64,000 nt of DNA from Anisakis pegreffii. Its lineage: Eukaryota > Nematoda > Chromadorea > Rhabditida > Anisakidae. The position numbers were made by a program, and so were the translations under genes. Under the pieces are notes generated by a model that worked only from the letters and a program-made list of their open reading frames with translations, was not told the DNA's origin and did not search any database. Positions 1 through 12,054 of this stretch are shown piece after piece (the first letter of the stretch is position 1; every line of letters begins with the position of its first letter). Location of the stretch: positions 248,001 to 312,000 of the forward strand of contig JAPYMA010000328.1 in assembly GCA_035041965.1 (NCBI GenBank), read 5' to 3'.

Positions 1-123
1 TTCTTTCATGAATGTAGAAAAATGAAGGGATATTTAAAGATGCAGTTTCGAAGGAACGCGTTGTGCACATTCGTTCTTGTTATTGACGAGTCGAAAAATC
101 ATTGTGGTCAGTTATCATTTCAG

Positions 124-3100
124 GTTTTTGGTCTTCACAATCAATCGATCGCTTCGGCTGAAAAGGTTCTGCGACATATCTTCCTCATTTTTCCGGGTTT
201 TTGTTTAGGACGAGGTGTACTGGATATCGCGTTGAACGATTATCGCAATCAGTACTATGAATTTCTTGGTTGGTTTTTATTCGCCTATTGATCACGGGTG
301 ATCTTCAAAATGTTGTCAAATTGATTGGATTGCTCTAATTGATGAAAAGTTCGTATGTCTGTGTTGAGCCAGTGTTTTGCATGGTTCCAAGCTTTAATAG
401 AAAGTTGATCGTTGAGAATGCTCGTTAATTAGACTGTATAGAGTGTACGGAATCAGATTATCGGTTAATATCAAGTAGTTCAGAAGATCGATTCATATTC
501 CTTGAGCGTTCTCATCTTCAGTTAATTTTTGCGGAAAATTTTCATAGACTGGTTAAAACGGCGAAAACTCTGATTGAATTTAATCGGATTCGCATTTGTA
601 GGCGAATGGTCGAACATACGTTCACCGTTCAACTGGGATTCATTGTATTTGCATATCACTGTAATGGGTGTCATCGGCATTTCTGCATTGTTGTTGACCA
701 TTCTGATGGAATGTGCTTTGCATGCTGAGTTCGTCTTTTTTCTTGTTCATTCATTTTGTTTTATTCAATTTTCAATGGTATTTTGATGAGGCATCGAAAA
801 GATGACCGTTTATTCACACTGACTGATAATATTATTCGATTCCAGCTCATTGGAAGAGAACGAACGTTTGCTAACAGAAACTGGCAATGAGGATACTGAT
901 GTGAGCGCTGAACGAGTGCGTATTCTAAGTGGCGAGGCCGACGATGATGCGATACGAGTGGAGGCACTGACCAAGGTTTGTCTAGATATTCGCTTCTGTA
1001 AGTGAATATTTGATTAGTGTCAGTTCGAATTGTTCATTCGTTTGACGTCGTCAAGTAGGAGAATGTCAACTAAGGAGAGCCACAATATCCGAAGAACAAT
1101 ATCGGTAATACCTACGTGAATGCCCAGGTTTATCATAAACGTCGAATGCGAGGTGTGACCAAGAACGTGATAGCTGTCGACAGAATCTATCTGGCTGTCA
1201 AACAGGGTGAATGCTTCGGATTGTTAGGTGTGAATGGTGCTGGAAAGACGACAGTTTTTAAAATGTTGACTCGAATTATCAAGCCGACAAATGGAAGTGT
1301 TTACTCATCCAATAAGAATATGTACGCTGGGTGAGTAATTGTTTGATTTTTCGAACATTTCTTCATTCTTCGAGTTGAATATCTTGTGATGGCACAAATG
1401 ATTTGAGAAGCGCGAATAATTGATTTAGTTCAATTATTTGTTTCACATTTTTATATTAATTCATCATTGAGTGAAATAATTCCAAAGAGATGTTCTTCAG
1501 ACGACAACTTCTACAACAGATTGGCTACTGTCCTCAGTTTGATGCACTTTTTGAGGAGCTGACCGCGCGTGAACATCTCATATATTATGCACGTATCCAT
1601 GGATTCAAGACACGATCCGTCAAGAAGGTTGATCTTGATCGGTTTCTTTAAAATCATTCAGTAATCTCTGTAAAGAATGCACAGAACTCTAACTTTGTTC
1701 GCAAATGTTTAAGTGGTGTGAGTCAGTGGTTGGGTCATTATCGTCTTCGGACTCAGATTCGACTGTCAAATGATTATTATGTCCTATTCAGATGACCACA
1801 TGGTTGTTGAAGAATATAGGCTTGGAGGAGTATGCTGACATTGAAGCGAGTGCGTATAGTGGCGGTACCAAGCGTAAATTATCAGTTGCAATCGCCTTAA
1901 TTGGTGATCCGAAGGTGGGTGACGTTTATTCGGTTGATTTTTCATTAGAATTAAGAGTGTCGAAAGTGTCAGGAAGGTTTGCTTTTAGATCATTTTTCTG
2001 GACGAACCAACAGCAGGAATGGATCCACGAGCAAGACAATTTATTCAAAGTGTAATCAAGGGTCTTTCGGCAGCTGGCAAATCAATTTTGTTAACTTCAC
2101 ATAGGTAAGCGTTTTTTTAGATCATCGAAAAGTTATTCAAAATTTCAAAAAATTTACGATTAGATGCGAGAATCAATGCAGAAAATGCATTGGGTGGGCA
2201 ATAGCGTGCTATCGCTGTTCAGCGAAACAGCGAAATAGCCGAATACTCATTTCACTAGCAGCGGAGTAGCTGTTTCGCTATGTAGCGATAGCTCGCTGTT
2301 GCTTAACTCTGGTGGAAAGTGCTCAGTGAATCAACAAATTGTTTATATTTGCACTGAATTTATTGTTTTCAGTATGGAAGAATGTGAGGCGTTATGTGGA
2401 CGGCTGTCAATTATGGTCAATGGTCGCCTGAGATGTTTGGGAACGTCTCAACATTTGAAGGATAAGTACGGTGATGGTTATTCGATAAGACTACGACTCA
2501 ATAAAGATGCCGATATGAGCATTCGGGACGCCATTCAAGCATTCTTCATCAAGCGTATTCCGACCGTGCAGATCAAGGTTTCATCTTTTTTTTTTTCAAG
2601 TCTATTGAAATGTTATTATATAATCACTGTTGTCATCGTTCAAGCTGCGTTTATCAGTTGATTTCAATCGTTACGTCGAATTGGTGGAGAAAAAAAGTAT
2701 TATTAAAAGGGAGAACTGAAAAGATATGTTGTAAATGCACATTTCAATCGCATTTCATTTTATTAATTGCCAAACGAATGAAGTCTTCACAGCAGACGTA
2801 TTCATCACGGTTTTTTATTAGATTGCTAATTGGATGTTGATTGCTGTTTAAGGAAACGCATTTCGCCTACGTACATTTGGAAGTGCGTGAAGTGGCACTA
2901 AACGAACTGTTCAGTATATGCAGCGAAGCGGTGCATGAGTATGGGTCATCGCTATCCATTGAATCGTACTCAATATCGCAAAATAATTTGGATAACGTTT
3001 TCATCTCGTTCGTTCGTGAGCAGAATGAATCTTTGCATTCGTCGATGAACGCCCGACCCACTGTAATGTCATGCCCGGTTGCCGAAGATCCAGCGTCCAG

Positions 3101-3236
3101 GTCTAGTTCGGCCTGGGACACGCTCACACGGCACCGATCCTCGTCATGGCAACAAGGCGACGCATCACCATCGCACTCGACCAACGGAGCACAAGTTCGC
3201 TCGCTGAGTGCATCTTTCTCGGATGCAATCCGATAA
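124..3236 (+). CDS. ABCA-family ABC transporter, 3' part (nine exons, partial)
   Basis: C-terminal half of an ABCA-type full transporter, a membrane protein that moves lipids or related substrates using ATP. Exons I infer: 124-268, 602-728, 846-975, 1128-1330, 1501-1627, 1792-1914, 1989-2104, 2373-2577, 2853-3236. All junctions are GT-AG and all phases agree, giving 519 residues to a TAA stop. Exons 1-2 hold the end of the second transmembrane domain ([14 protein letters not shown], then a hydrophobic helix [13 protein letters not shown]). The second nucleotide-binding domain follows: Walker [10 protein letters not shown] (partial residues 168-176), Q-loop [10 protein letters not shown], signature [10 protein letters not shown], Walker [14 protein letters not shown] and H-loop [12 protein letters not shown]. 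The ABCA C-terminal signature [15 protein letters not shown] is in the last exon, followed by a Ser-rich tail. The 5' exons are outside the window. Orthology to a particular nematode member (ced-7 or an abt gene) cannot be settled here. Confidence 0.94.
2189..2314. mobile_element. Foldback MITE in ABCA intron
   Basis: An imperfect inverted repeat of about 126 bp lies in the intron before the H-loop exon. The left arm contains GCAATAGCGTGCTATCGCT and the right arm is its near complement (AGCGATAGCTCGCTGTTGC). The proposed ends are flanked by GAAAATGC (2181-2188) and GAAAGTGC (2315-2322), a 7/8 match that would fit the 8-bp target duplication of hAT elements. The terminal bases themselves pair poorly, so the foldback is clear but the exact ends and family are tentative. 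No coding capacity. Confidence 0.55.
2325..2849. repeat. Source segment of ABCA portion of the 12.7-13.2 kb copy
   Basis: This stretch (end of an intron, the 2373-2577 exon, and nearly all of the following intron) is repeated with modest divergence at about 12690-13198. The copy stops 2 bp short of the acceptor AG at 2851-2852, so the final ABCA exon was not carried. The copy starts just to the right of the foldback MITE at 2189-2314. Confidence 0.9.
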
Positions 3237-6208
3237 GTTCCTTTGTTTGTTATAATACCGTCATATCACTTTTCCAACTCGGCGTCTATCCAGAGGAGTT
3301 CTGCAGAAGTGTGCACATGAACGAACAAAAATGGTGATAAAAGTCCATTAAGGCTCTGATTTTTCACATGCAAGCATGGAAATATGGAATTTTGTGTGCC
3401 GTTGATTATTTTCAAGAATAATTACTTAAATGCTGAATGATGATCATAGCGGCACCTAAAAGTCATTTTGACAGCTGCTCTGTATGGATGAAAAAGATTG
3501 AGACGTACTTTTTTAAATAATAAATCACTTCCATATAGTTGCTGAAAACGACAAACGCTTCTGAATGTGGAAAAGCCATTATAATAATAGTTGTGGCGAA
3601 GTTTGCAGATTCCAGTAGCGAATACTGCGATTCTGTGTTGTTGTGAAGAGGTTTTCGAGATTTTTTTCGGTTCATTTGTAAATGTGCTCTTCTCTGATTG
3701 CTATTGTTGTTTATATGGACGCTTTTCTCTATGTCCTTTGTTTGCTCGCATTTCTGGATTGCTTTTGCTTTGATACTTTCACTACTTTGAGTTAGTAACA
3801 TCGTGCATTTTTGCTTGTTGTGTCATTTCCGATTTCGGCATTTCACCGTATGTTTTCTTTGATTCAACGTCTACTTAATTGATCATTAACGGGATAGTTT
3901 GTTCAGTGATCTGCTTCTATGAATATGTGATCGATTAGCTTGAACCAATATCATTTGCTTAACGAGTATATTTTTGGTGTGCTGTGAGGAGATTTGTTGC
4001 TATCTTCCTGCTATTATTGTTCAAGAACGCTTGTTTAGTTTTTGTAGTTTCTGATGAGAAAACGCGTATTTATGTGCATAATGCATTGGTTGACCCATCA
4101 TTACACGCTAATGTACATACATAGATATTGAGTTCGATCATTCAGGATTTCGTGTGGAAATGCAGTCTGTTCTTGTTTAACGTGAAGTTACATACAAACT
4201 ATTCCATAAGCTCTCGTTTTAAAGTAGTGCGCTGCGGGAGTGGGAAAAATTTGAGGGTGGGAAAAGTGGGGACGCAGGTTTGCAGTCGGGAAGCCCGAAA
4301 ATGCGGTCGGCTCAAGAAAAGTTGGAGACGGGGAATGGGAATTGGGTCCCCGAGATTCCCCGATTCCCGTAACACACTACTTTAAAACTCTTCTGACACT
4401 TTCCACCATTTCGGTCGAGATTAGTTGCATGCTTATAAAAGCTTTACGATGCTTATGTGAGTTCTTTTGATTCGATTCATTGACAATTATTACTGCACAA
4501 TTTGAAATGTTTTGCCCTTGTTAGAAATCTTTATGAACAAATGCGTACAATACTTGAACACCAAGTTTCGTTCGCATCAGTGTTTCTCGAATGTAGTTGG
4601 TCGAGCGTGGATCGAGAATGCTGGGGGGATTGTTTAGAATCGTGAATAGCATCAGCAGATGGATCTTTATTTTTATCCTCGAAATAAACACCTGTATAAT
4701 TTCCTATGAAATGACACTTGATTCAGTGTAATTCTGTGGAACTGGAACATTGATCGCTTGAGAAACGCTGATGTTTCAGTAGTTTAACCTGTGCGTTGTT
4801 TTATGAAAGCTTCCATTTAGACAGGTCTCTTTGCATTTTTAAATACGTTTCTTCAATGTATAAGTCGACTGTTTTCTCTGCGATTTTTGTCATTGATCAG
4901 TTGGAATTGTCATTTGGTTATTATTGTAAACGTATTGATTTGAATTGTCTCTCCAAAATTCCCTCGAGATTATTCCAATTTTGTGATTAACGAAGAACGA
5001 TACGTGTAAACACAACACAAGGTTATAATGACTAATTGATGTACGCTCTATAAAATGTTGCATTTTTTTGCAGAAATGTTCTGTAATTTTTTTCACTCCT
5101 CACCGAAACCACTTACATTTCTTTACTCCAAGTAAGACGTTTGTACATATTGATTCCTTGTTATCATCGGTATCTGTTACACTGACGCCGTGATTGTTTT
5201 CTATTCGAGTGAGCGAGTTTTTATATTATAATTCAGCATTTATCATTGCACGAATATTAATGCTAATGCATATCATGTGATTATTGTGTATCGTGTTGTG
5301 ATGTGGTCTTTATATGAAGTTATGTTGTGGTCTTTGACGATTGACGTGTGCTTCGTGATTGTTATGTGAAAACAGTGAGACAAACGGGTACGGGCCGGGT
5401 TGGGAAATGCGAATGGGCTGGGAAAATATCACTGAATGAAATATGAAGTTTGAAAATTTTGTTACCTTAACGTTGGTTTGAATCAATTCCCTAATCACTA
5501 CACTACTCATTCGTTGTTGTTCTTTCCACTAACCACTGGTAGTTGTTTACAAATATGTGTAATAATACTTTGCAATTATTCAATTAATACACTTCCTCTT
5601 GAATGATACTTTTCCATTTGGTCGTGTTCAAACTATTGTGCGGGTTATAACGTTCAAACATATAAATCATGGTTGTATAAAGTGTTTAACACGGTAAAAT
5701 CGTTTCTGCATGTATTATTTGACGATTCGTTCTTGAGAGAAAACGGGTGCGAGACATTGACACTTGTTCCGACTTTCGACACAGAATGTTACTTGATAAT
5801 TGGTGTACACCTCTTGCATCGTTTGCTGCAGAAGTTGAAACATTACTTGACTCTGCTGGGATGTATTTATGTGAATAAGAAGGAAGCGCGGCATCAAATT
5901 CTCGTATGTAAGAAAACATTGAAATATGCTCAAGACATTGACTGAAAAGAGTTTAATGTGTCCAGCGTGAATTCTGGGAGTTCGAAATTGTACATCAGAG
6001 AATGGATGTGTGGTGTGGGGTGGGGGATCGGTAAAATAAGATAATCGTATCTAACGGATTCATCCTCTGGATTAATCGTGTGATGATATCGAAGAGAAGT
6101 CCTATCATTTTTTCGATAAATTTTCAAATGATCGGCTCGAATGTTGTGCAACGTTCATAAATATTGCCGGGAAAGTTTGGAACACCTCAGTTATGAATGT
6201 AACCTCAG
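3237..6208. other. Intergenic region between ABCA and EndoG genes
   Basis: About 3 kb with no frame I can assign to a gene. It contains a MITE at 4225-4379 and a GC-rich patch near 5385-5425 (ACGGGCCGGGTTGGG) that may be a transposon end. Short open frames near 5673-5945 on both strands look like chance. Confidence 0.6.
4225..4379. mobile_element. hAT-like MITE, 155 bp
   Basis: Terminal sequences TAGTGCGCTGCGGGA (left) and TCCCGTAACACACTA (right) are imperfect inverted repeats (TAGTG...CGGGA). The 8-bp flanks are TTTTAAAG (4217-4224) and CTTTAAAA (4380-4387), 6/8 identical around a TTTAAA core, fitting an 8-bp target duplication. The body is much more G-rich than its surroundings. There is no coding capacity. 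Confidence 0.65.
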
Positions 6209-6216
6209 TTATTCAG
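6209..6216 (+). other. Splice acceptor upstream of EndoG start
   Basis: TTATTCAG ends 14 bases before the EndoG ATG. It could be a spliced-leader acceptor or the 3' end of a 5'-UTR intron; the sequence cannot separate these. Confidence 0.45.
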
Positions 6217-6230
6217 AAGGCGATTGAGCA

Positions 6231-9064
6231 ATGAACAGTCTAAGTCGTCTGCTGAAGTATGGTGCGATTGCGGGCGCAATGAGTGCTTCGTTTGCGGGTG
6301 GTTACTATTTCCAGAATCCACCAGAGCTCAGACATCTTCATGCAGCGACTGCCGATATTGTTGGTTCTCCGTTGTTGTGTTTCCATTTTTTGACTCGTTT
6401 TTTGTGGTCGCTTCAGAATTTCATTACCAAATCTACTAATGGTGTTAACTGATCACTACAATGAGTGGTTGTTCGATTGATTAGAAGAGACAATAGCTAG
6501 TTGCTTAGTTTCGAAAATTGTTCAGGAAAATGCAGAGAAACATGATTTAGGCGGAAGGAAGCGCTTGTAAGCAAAAGAATTCCATGCGAAATTTAATAGG
6601 AAATATTCGAACGATGGAAGATACATGTGGAACTTTGTTGAGTAGTTGAATAATGTGATCATATTGAGCAAATTATAATCAATCGGTTAATCGTGAGTGA
6701 GTACTTTAGAAAGTGTAATATTTTAAAGATGCCAATGCCTACGATGCCTTCTGACATGACAACCGCAAAGCTGCCGCCAACTACACCAACACAACAACCA
6801 TCAAGAGCATCCGAAATCATGCAATATGGTTTTCCTGGTTTCGATAACTTACGCACCTTTGAGGATTATGTCCTCTCTTACGATCAGAAGAACAGGTGCG
6901 TAATTTGTGTGTCCATTGATAAGTGCTGTGTTGAAAGGGTTGAAATTAAAGATCGCCTTGTCATGCACTCTTGATTCAGGACTGTCGTGGAAGTAAATGA
7001 TTTTGCTTTGAAGTTCGAGGAACGTCAACACAGAATGTGTGCTTGAGCATGGTTGCTGACATAAATTGTCGTATACTTGTTTTTAGAACTGCGCATTGGG
7101 TAGTTGAGCACCTGACACCATCACGAATGACCTACGATCCGTCTGTTGACCGCTCAAAGTGTCAATTCCATGCCGACGAATCAATTCATCCGTACTTTCG
7201 ATCGCAAAATGATGACTATCAGGTTGAGAAATTATTTACACTGCCGTCAAAATCGGCACAACTCGAAATATGCTGTTGTTACCCATCAAGTTCTGCCAGT
7301 TCTTGCTTCATCGTGAAGCAAACAATAACTTTGAATCGTTCAGAGGAGTGGTTACGATCGAGGGCATTTGGCGGCTGCCGGGAATCATCGTCGAACGCAG
7401 AATGCAATCGATCAAACATTCCTTTTGAGTAATATGTCGCCGCAAGTTGGACGTGGTTTCAATCGGGATAAATGGAACGAACTTGAGCGATACGTCAGGT
7501 GAAAACTTTTGAATAGTGTGCGGAAATGTGATCAGACCACTGGTTCTGCTTCAACATTCGGCACTGAAACAAATCATATTCAGGAAACTGGCTCGTAAAA
7601 ATGAAAATGTTTACGTATGCACTGGACCGTTGTATTTGCCTCGTATGGAAGATGACGGTAATTTATACGTGAAATACAGGGTTGTCGGTAAAAATAATGT
7701 GGCGGTGCCGACGCATTTTTTCAAGGTGACCAATAATTATGATTGTTTTCAAACCGATTTATGATCGTAATACTTTGAGCGTTTTGTTGGGTTAGTTCTG
7801 CACGGATTCCATTGAGTTTCAGTTGTTGGAGGGGTTGATACATTTTTGAATTATGCTTTAGTTATTGCAGAAAAACTATCTGCTTTGGAATTGGATAATT
7901 TTGAGTGTAATATATGATATTTTCCAAAATTCCATCATGCTTCCTTCGTTCTCAGTCGTATAAAGTAGCGTTGGGTCGGTGACCACCGAACATCGGTCGG
8001 TTATCACCGATCGGTTTTCGGTGGTGACTGACCGTCAGTGAATACTGAGTTGCGGTGATTGCTGACCCGTCGGTGACCACCAACTGCAACCGACAGAGCG
8101 TGCTCGGTGGTGACGTTAGCAAACCGCTAGGCGATTGCCGCAACTCGGCAACCGACCGATGCTCAAAATTATGCGGTCGGTGAATATCGAGTTGCGGTAA
8201 TCACCGACATGGCTCTCGGTCGATGACCACCAAGAAAAATCTTGCGGTTCCCAACACTAGTATGAAGTAATTAGTGAATGTTTGTGTAACATGCGGAGAT
8301 TAGGGTACGATTTCAATTCTTCAAAAGCGAACTAATGGTTGTTAGTTTACTCAGATGTCTGGTGAAAATTATGAATGAATTGGGAATCCATGTCAGTTTG
8401 ATGTGGTATGTTGTTCATTGATAATATTTATGAATGATTGGGTATACTAATAAGTGTAGTGGTCACTTTCTGGGAAGTTTTCAAAATAAGCCCCATTCTA
8501 AGAATGAATTATGTGATCCTTCGAACCAGATATCACACTCTTTCATTCGACGAAAATGGTGAGTGGACCAATCGAGAATTGTACTATCAGTCTTACCTGT
8601 TAAAATAGTCACATTTAACTTATTTGTCCGTCCTAGATTTAATTTAATGAGTAAAAATTACTCTCAATATGCAAGAATAAACGGAGTATCGCTCTCTATT
8701 TTCAGGTGGTTCTGATTGAGGTGTCTAAAGGAAAATTCGACTTAGAAGCTTATGTTCTGCCAAATGAGGTTTATTTGCCACTCATACTTTATGCGGTTGT
8801 TTCGCTTAAAAAATTTTCATGCTGACAATAACTAATCAAAACGCTAAATGGCTGAACCATCAAATGCAAACTACTTGTCACGTTTACTTATCTTCTAAAT
8901 AATGTCGGTTTCATTTACAGGCTATTCCTGATTCGGTAGCATTGTCTGTGTTCTACACACCACTCGACGCCATCGAACGCTCTGCAGGGTTTTTGATTTT
9001 CGATAAGCTTCCCAAAAAGTCGCTACGTAGTATTAACGGCAAAAAAATAGGAAGCATCTGGTGA
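6231..9064 (+). CDS. cps-6: Endonuclease G (EndoG/CPS-6), mitochondrial nuclease, seven exons
   Basis: Mg-dependent DNA/RNA non-specific nuclease held in the mitochondrial intermembrane space and released to degrade DNA in apoptosis; also linked to paternal mtDNA removal in C. elegans. Exons: 6231-6359, 6729-6895, 7087-7222, 7344-7498, 7584-7725, 8706-8768, 8921-9064. All are GT-AG with matching phases, giving 311 residues, the usual family length. The N-terminus (MNSLSRLLKYGAIAGAM) is basic and hydrophobic like a mitochondrial presequence. Next come a Pro/Thr-rich linker and RTAHWVVEHLTPSRM. The catalytic motif YDRGHLAAAGNHR has His152 as the general base, and SNMSPQVGRGFN...W..LE has Asn184 as the expected metal ligand. 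YVCTGPLYLPR and VAVPTHFFKV follow, then a C-terminal SVFYTPLDAIERSAGFLIF. A hAT MITE sits in intron 5. A second open frame past the stop suggests an alternative C-terminus (see findings). Confidence 0.95.
7966..8259. mobile_element. hAT MITE, 294 bp, in EndoG intron 5
   Basis: The ends are TAGCGTTGGG and CCCAACACTA, inverted repeats with one mismatch. The flanks GTATAAAG (7958-7965) and GTATGAAG (8260-8267) match at 7 of 8 bases, the 8-bp target duplication expected of hAT transposition. The inside is packed with GGTGACCACCGA-type short palindromes and is more GC-rich than the intron around it. It encodes no protein, so it must have been moved by a transposase from elsewhere. Confidence 0.88.
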
Positions 9065-9795
9065 AAAGTAGGAGAAGGGCTTTGCTTAATGATGATTTCA
9101 ATACCATTCAGTTGAACGATGATGAGACTGATAAGATTCTTGAGACGTTGTTCGGTGTGGAACGCTAAAATACTATGTGTTGATGTGTTAATATAATGTG
9201 TTCATCTCATGAAACCATGTAATCAAAATGTATAGCCATGAAATATAATTTGACTGAGTGATGAAAAGGCGATTTGTTTGAGGCAGTTCCAGTGACGATT
9301 TTTGATCGCTCCCGAAAGTTTTGATCAGTTGAGAGGCGATTGCAGTAGAATACTTCCATTCGTCATTTGGTATAAATTAGGTGTTATTTCCAGATTTGTG
9401 GAGAATTTCAGTCGTTTCTTTCCAATTAACTTATCCATTGGTTATTCATCAGTCTTCCTACCAATCTTTTAGTTCTTTCGAAAGTGAATTGTTCAGTGGC
9501 CTTCCCGATTCGTGTAATAATATTACCTCATTTTGCCATTATTGTTTGTGCTCATATTGTCACATTCGACTTCGCTATACTACACTTACGATGCATTCTT
9601 GAGTTCAACTCTGAAAGTGAAACAACTAATGAAATGATGTGTGTAATTTCTATTCATTATTACACTCTACATTTTCAAAGTGTAATTGCAGGGTAACTTC
9701 TGAAAAGCATGTAATTATTGTTTTCAAAGTCCAATTCAGTTCACTCTTTCCAGTCACCTGTGAACTATTTATTGTTTCATCAGCATCGTTTTAAC
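8788..9795. repeat. Source segment of EndoG portion of the downstream copy
   Basis: This covers the end of EndoG intron 6, the last exon and about 730 bp of 3' flank. It is repeated in the same orientation at about 13197-14303 with scattered substitutions and small indels. The flank beyond the gene is as well matched as the exon, which points to a DNA-level duplication rather than retroposition; introns are also retained. Confidence 0.92.
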
Positions 9796-9947
9796 GCTTG
9801 CTTTGTCTTGGTCAGATAGTTATATATTCATTCGTACTGGAATATTATTCCTTTCAAATATCATCTGCTCAAGTCGAATCTTCTGTTTTTGATTAGTATC
9901 ATTTCATTAGAAATTGAATTTCTGTTCAATTGTCGTAGCATTCCAAT

Positions 9948-12054
9948 TAGGGTTTGCACGGGATCCCGGGATTTAAGTTTTGAAAAATCCCGGGATTTCG
10001 GGATTTGATAAAACAGGTGAATTTGCGTGAACTTTGATAGTATGCCCGTCTTGAAGCAAGCCTTAGTCATTCCCATCTATTTTATATACAGTTATCTTTG
10101 CTGTTCACCTCCTATCATTGATGTTCAGCTAAGGAAATAGACGCAATTCGGACGAATGACATGAACTTTCACGTAACATTTCATTAGATATTCAACTGAT
10201 TATTCTGCTCTTTATTGGTTTATATCACGCTCATCTGGATGTATTTCTATGTAATAGACTAACAGAAATAATCACATTTTCTTATAAAAACCAAGAGCAA
10301 CAAAGTTCAATGAAATTTTGACTCGTTTCCTCCCACAAGATTTGTTCGGCTTCAATATTCCGTCTGTTAATTCAACTTCATGTTCCAAAGACTGCGAGTC
10401 TTTTTACTTCGCTATTTGGAAACGTTTTCATCCGATCGAAATGCACATAAATACTCACTGAGTTCACTCATAGTGAGAGTTCATTGCCGAAGTGAGCAAA
10501 GTTGTTCCATTCAAAAGGATCTTATGCTTGAATATCAAGTACATTTGCATGATTTCTTATCGAAATTATCGAATATGTAAGTGCTCGATGGTTCGATGAA
10601 AATCCAGTGCGGATTTAGCGAAAAATAATAATCGGAATTGGAGTTTTGTTGTGTCATTTTCGCTAACGTAGCAATCAAATACTAAGTGTTGAATTGTGGC
10701 ACACGAAAAGTGGTGTTAAAACGATAATAATTATTATTTCAAACCAGATGAGAGAAAACAATTAACTTGCTCAAGAATTACGATGAAATGAGGATCAACA
10801 ATAATACGATACGAGATATGAAAATAATTATTCTCAGATAGGGTCGACTGAGTTCAGGATTGTCGTTGATTTATACTCGGACTTCGAAAAAGACAAGCAA
10901 CGAATTGATCGTGCAGCGAACAACACAACGAATGGACGAACCCACAATAACAGAAAGAACCAGTCAAGCTAAATATTTTCTTGTATTTAAGGTTGATATT
11001 TTGGAGGCGTGATTAAATGATGTACATTAAATAATATAATTATGACGTGATCAGTACAGCATAATGTACAAAACACAGTTATTACGTGAACAGTACAACA
11101 GAACGGCTTTATGTGCATGTGTTCCAATCTTATTGAGATGATAAATGAAGGATGCATAATCAAGATAATGCGCTAGACTCACAGCTATTACAATTCGAAA
11201 AGATAAGGATTAAGATACCAATTGGTGCCAATCGCAGAGCTGAGTCATTTATCGATATTACAATATTAACTTATTGTACAAGACAATTAATAAAATCAAA
11301 TAAGTGATTTTGATATGAATAGATACATTGATATAATGAAATAATTGATTTGAATTGATACATATTGAAATCGATACATTGATATATTGAATAAGTGATT
11401 TGAATGTAAATGAATAAGTGATACATTGATATATTGAAATAAGACAAATTTTATGCAGATGTTACGCTTTCACGCTTCATCGCTGTTTTTGCTTTCGCGA
11501 TTTCTGTCGCGACAGCGAATGTTTTTTTTGCATTTTTTAGATAAACTCTGAACTTTTGGTTGTTTCAAAATTCAAATGTTATAATTTATACGATGCATTT
11601 CTTTCGTAAAAAATCGAAATTTTCGAAACGGCAAAATTCAGTTGACGTTAATACTGAGAGAAAATGGACTTGAAGCATTGCAAATAAGTGTTTCGAGAAT
11701 CAAGAATTTCATACTAATATGCTAGTGTCCTGTTATTAGCTTAGACCCGAGATGACAAGATGTCATTAACATAGAAAATGCAGTATGCCCTTGCAGCATG
11801 ATCATTAGCATCATTATATGAAATATTAATTTGAATTTAAATAATTTGGTTTCTTGGATTTGTTCAATAATTTGTTGAATTAGCTTCTTTCTGATTAACA
11901 ATGAACATACTGGTTCGAAAAAATGTGTTTAAACATGTCCCGCATCGATATCTCAGAAATTGTTCGATTCCGGGATAATCCCGGGATCAGAAATCGGTCC
12001 CGGGATTAAATCCCAACCCCGGAATTGAAAAAACATCGGGATTTTGCAAACCCT
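9948..12054. mobile_element. Possible 2.1 kb non-autonomous DNA element with short inverted ends
   Basis: The left end TAGGGTTTGCA is mirrored by TGCAAACCCTA at the right end. Both ends carry several copies of CCCGGGATTT-like subterminal motifs. The flanking 8-mers (ATTCCAAT and GGTACGAT) do not match, so there is no hAT-type target duplication; if TA is taken as target, the element would be GGGTTTGCA...TGCAAACCC. No transposase frame is present. It could instead be two unrelated fragments of one family. It lies close to where the two copies of the tandem duplication should meet. Confidence 0.45.
11301..11443. repeat. Degenerate AT-rich tandem repeat
   Basis: Imperfect repeats of a unit resembling AAGTGATTTGAAT plus GATACATTGATATATTGAA, about four variably spaced copies, inside the 2.1 kb element. 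No coding potential. Confidence 0.6.

Noticed and set aside
22..291. 89-codon frame starting at an ATG near the left edge.
   Set aside because: It reads through intron into the ABCA exon at 124-268. The acceptor at 121-123 and the family motif show the ATG is not a start.
124..9064. ABCA and EndoG as one trans-spliced operon.
   Set aside because: The genes are about 3 kb apart, far more than the roughly 100-400 bp typical of nematode operons.
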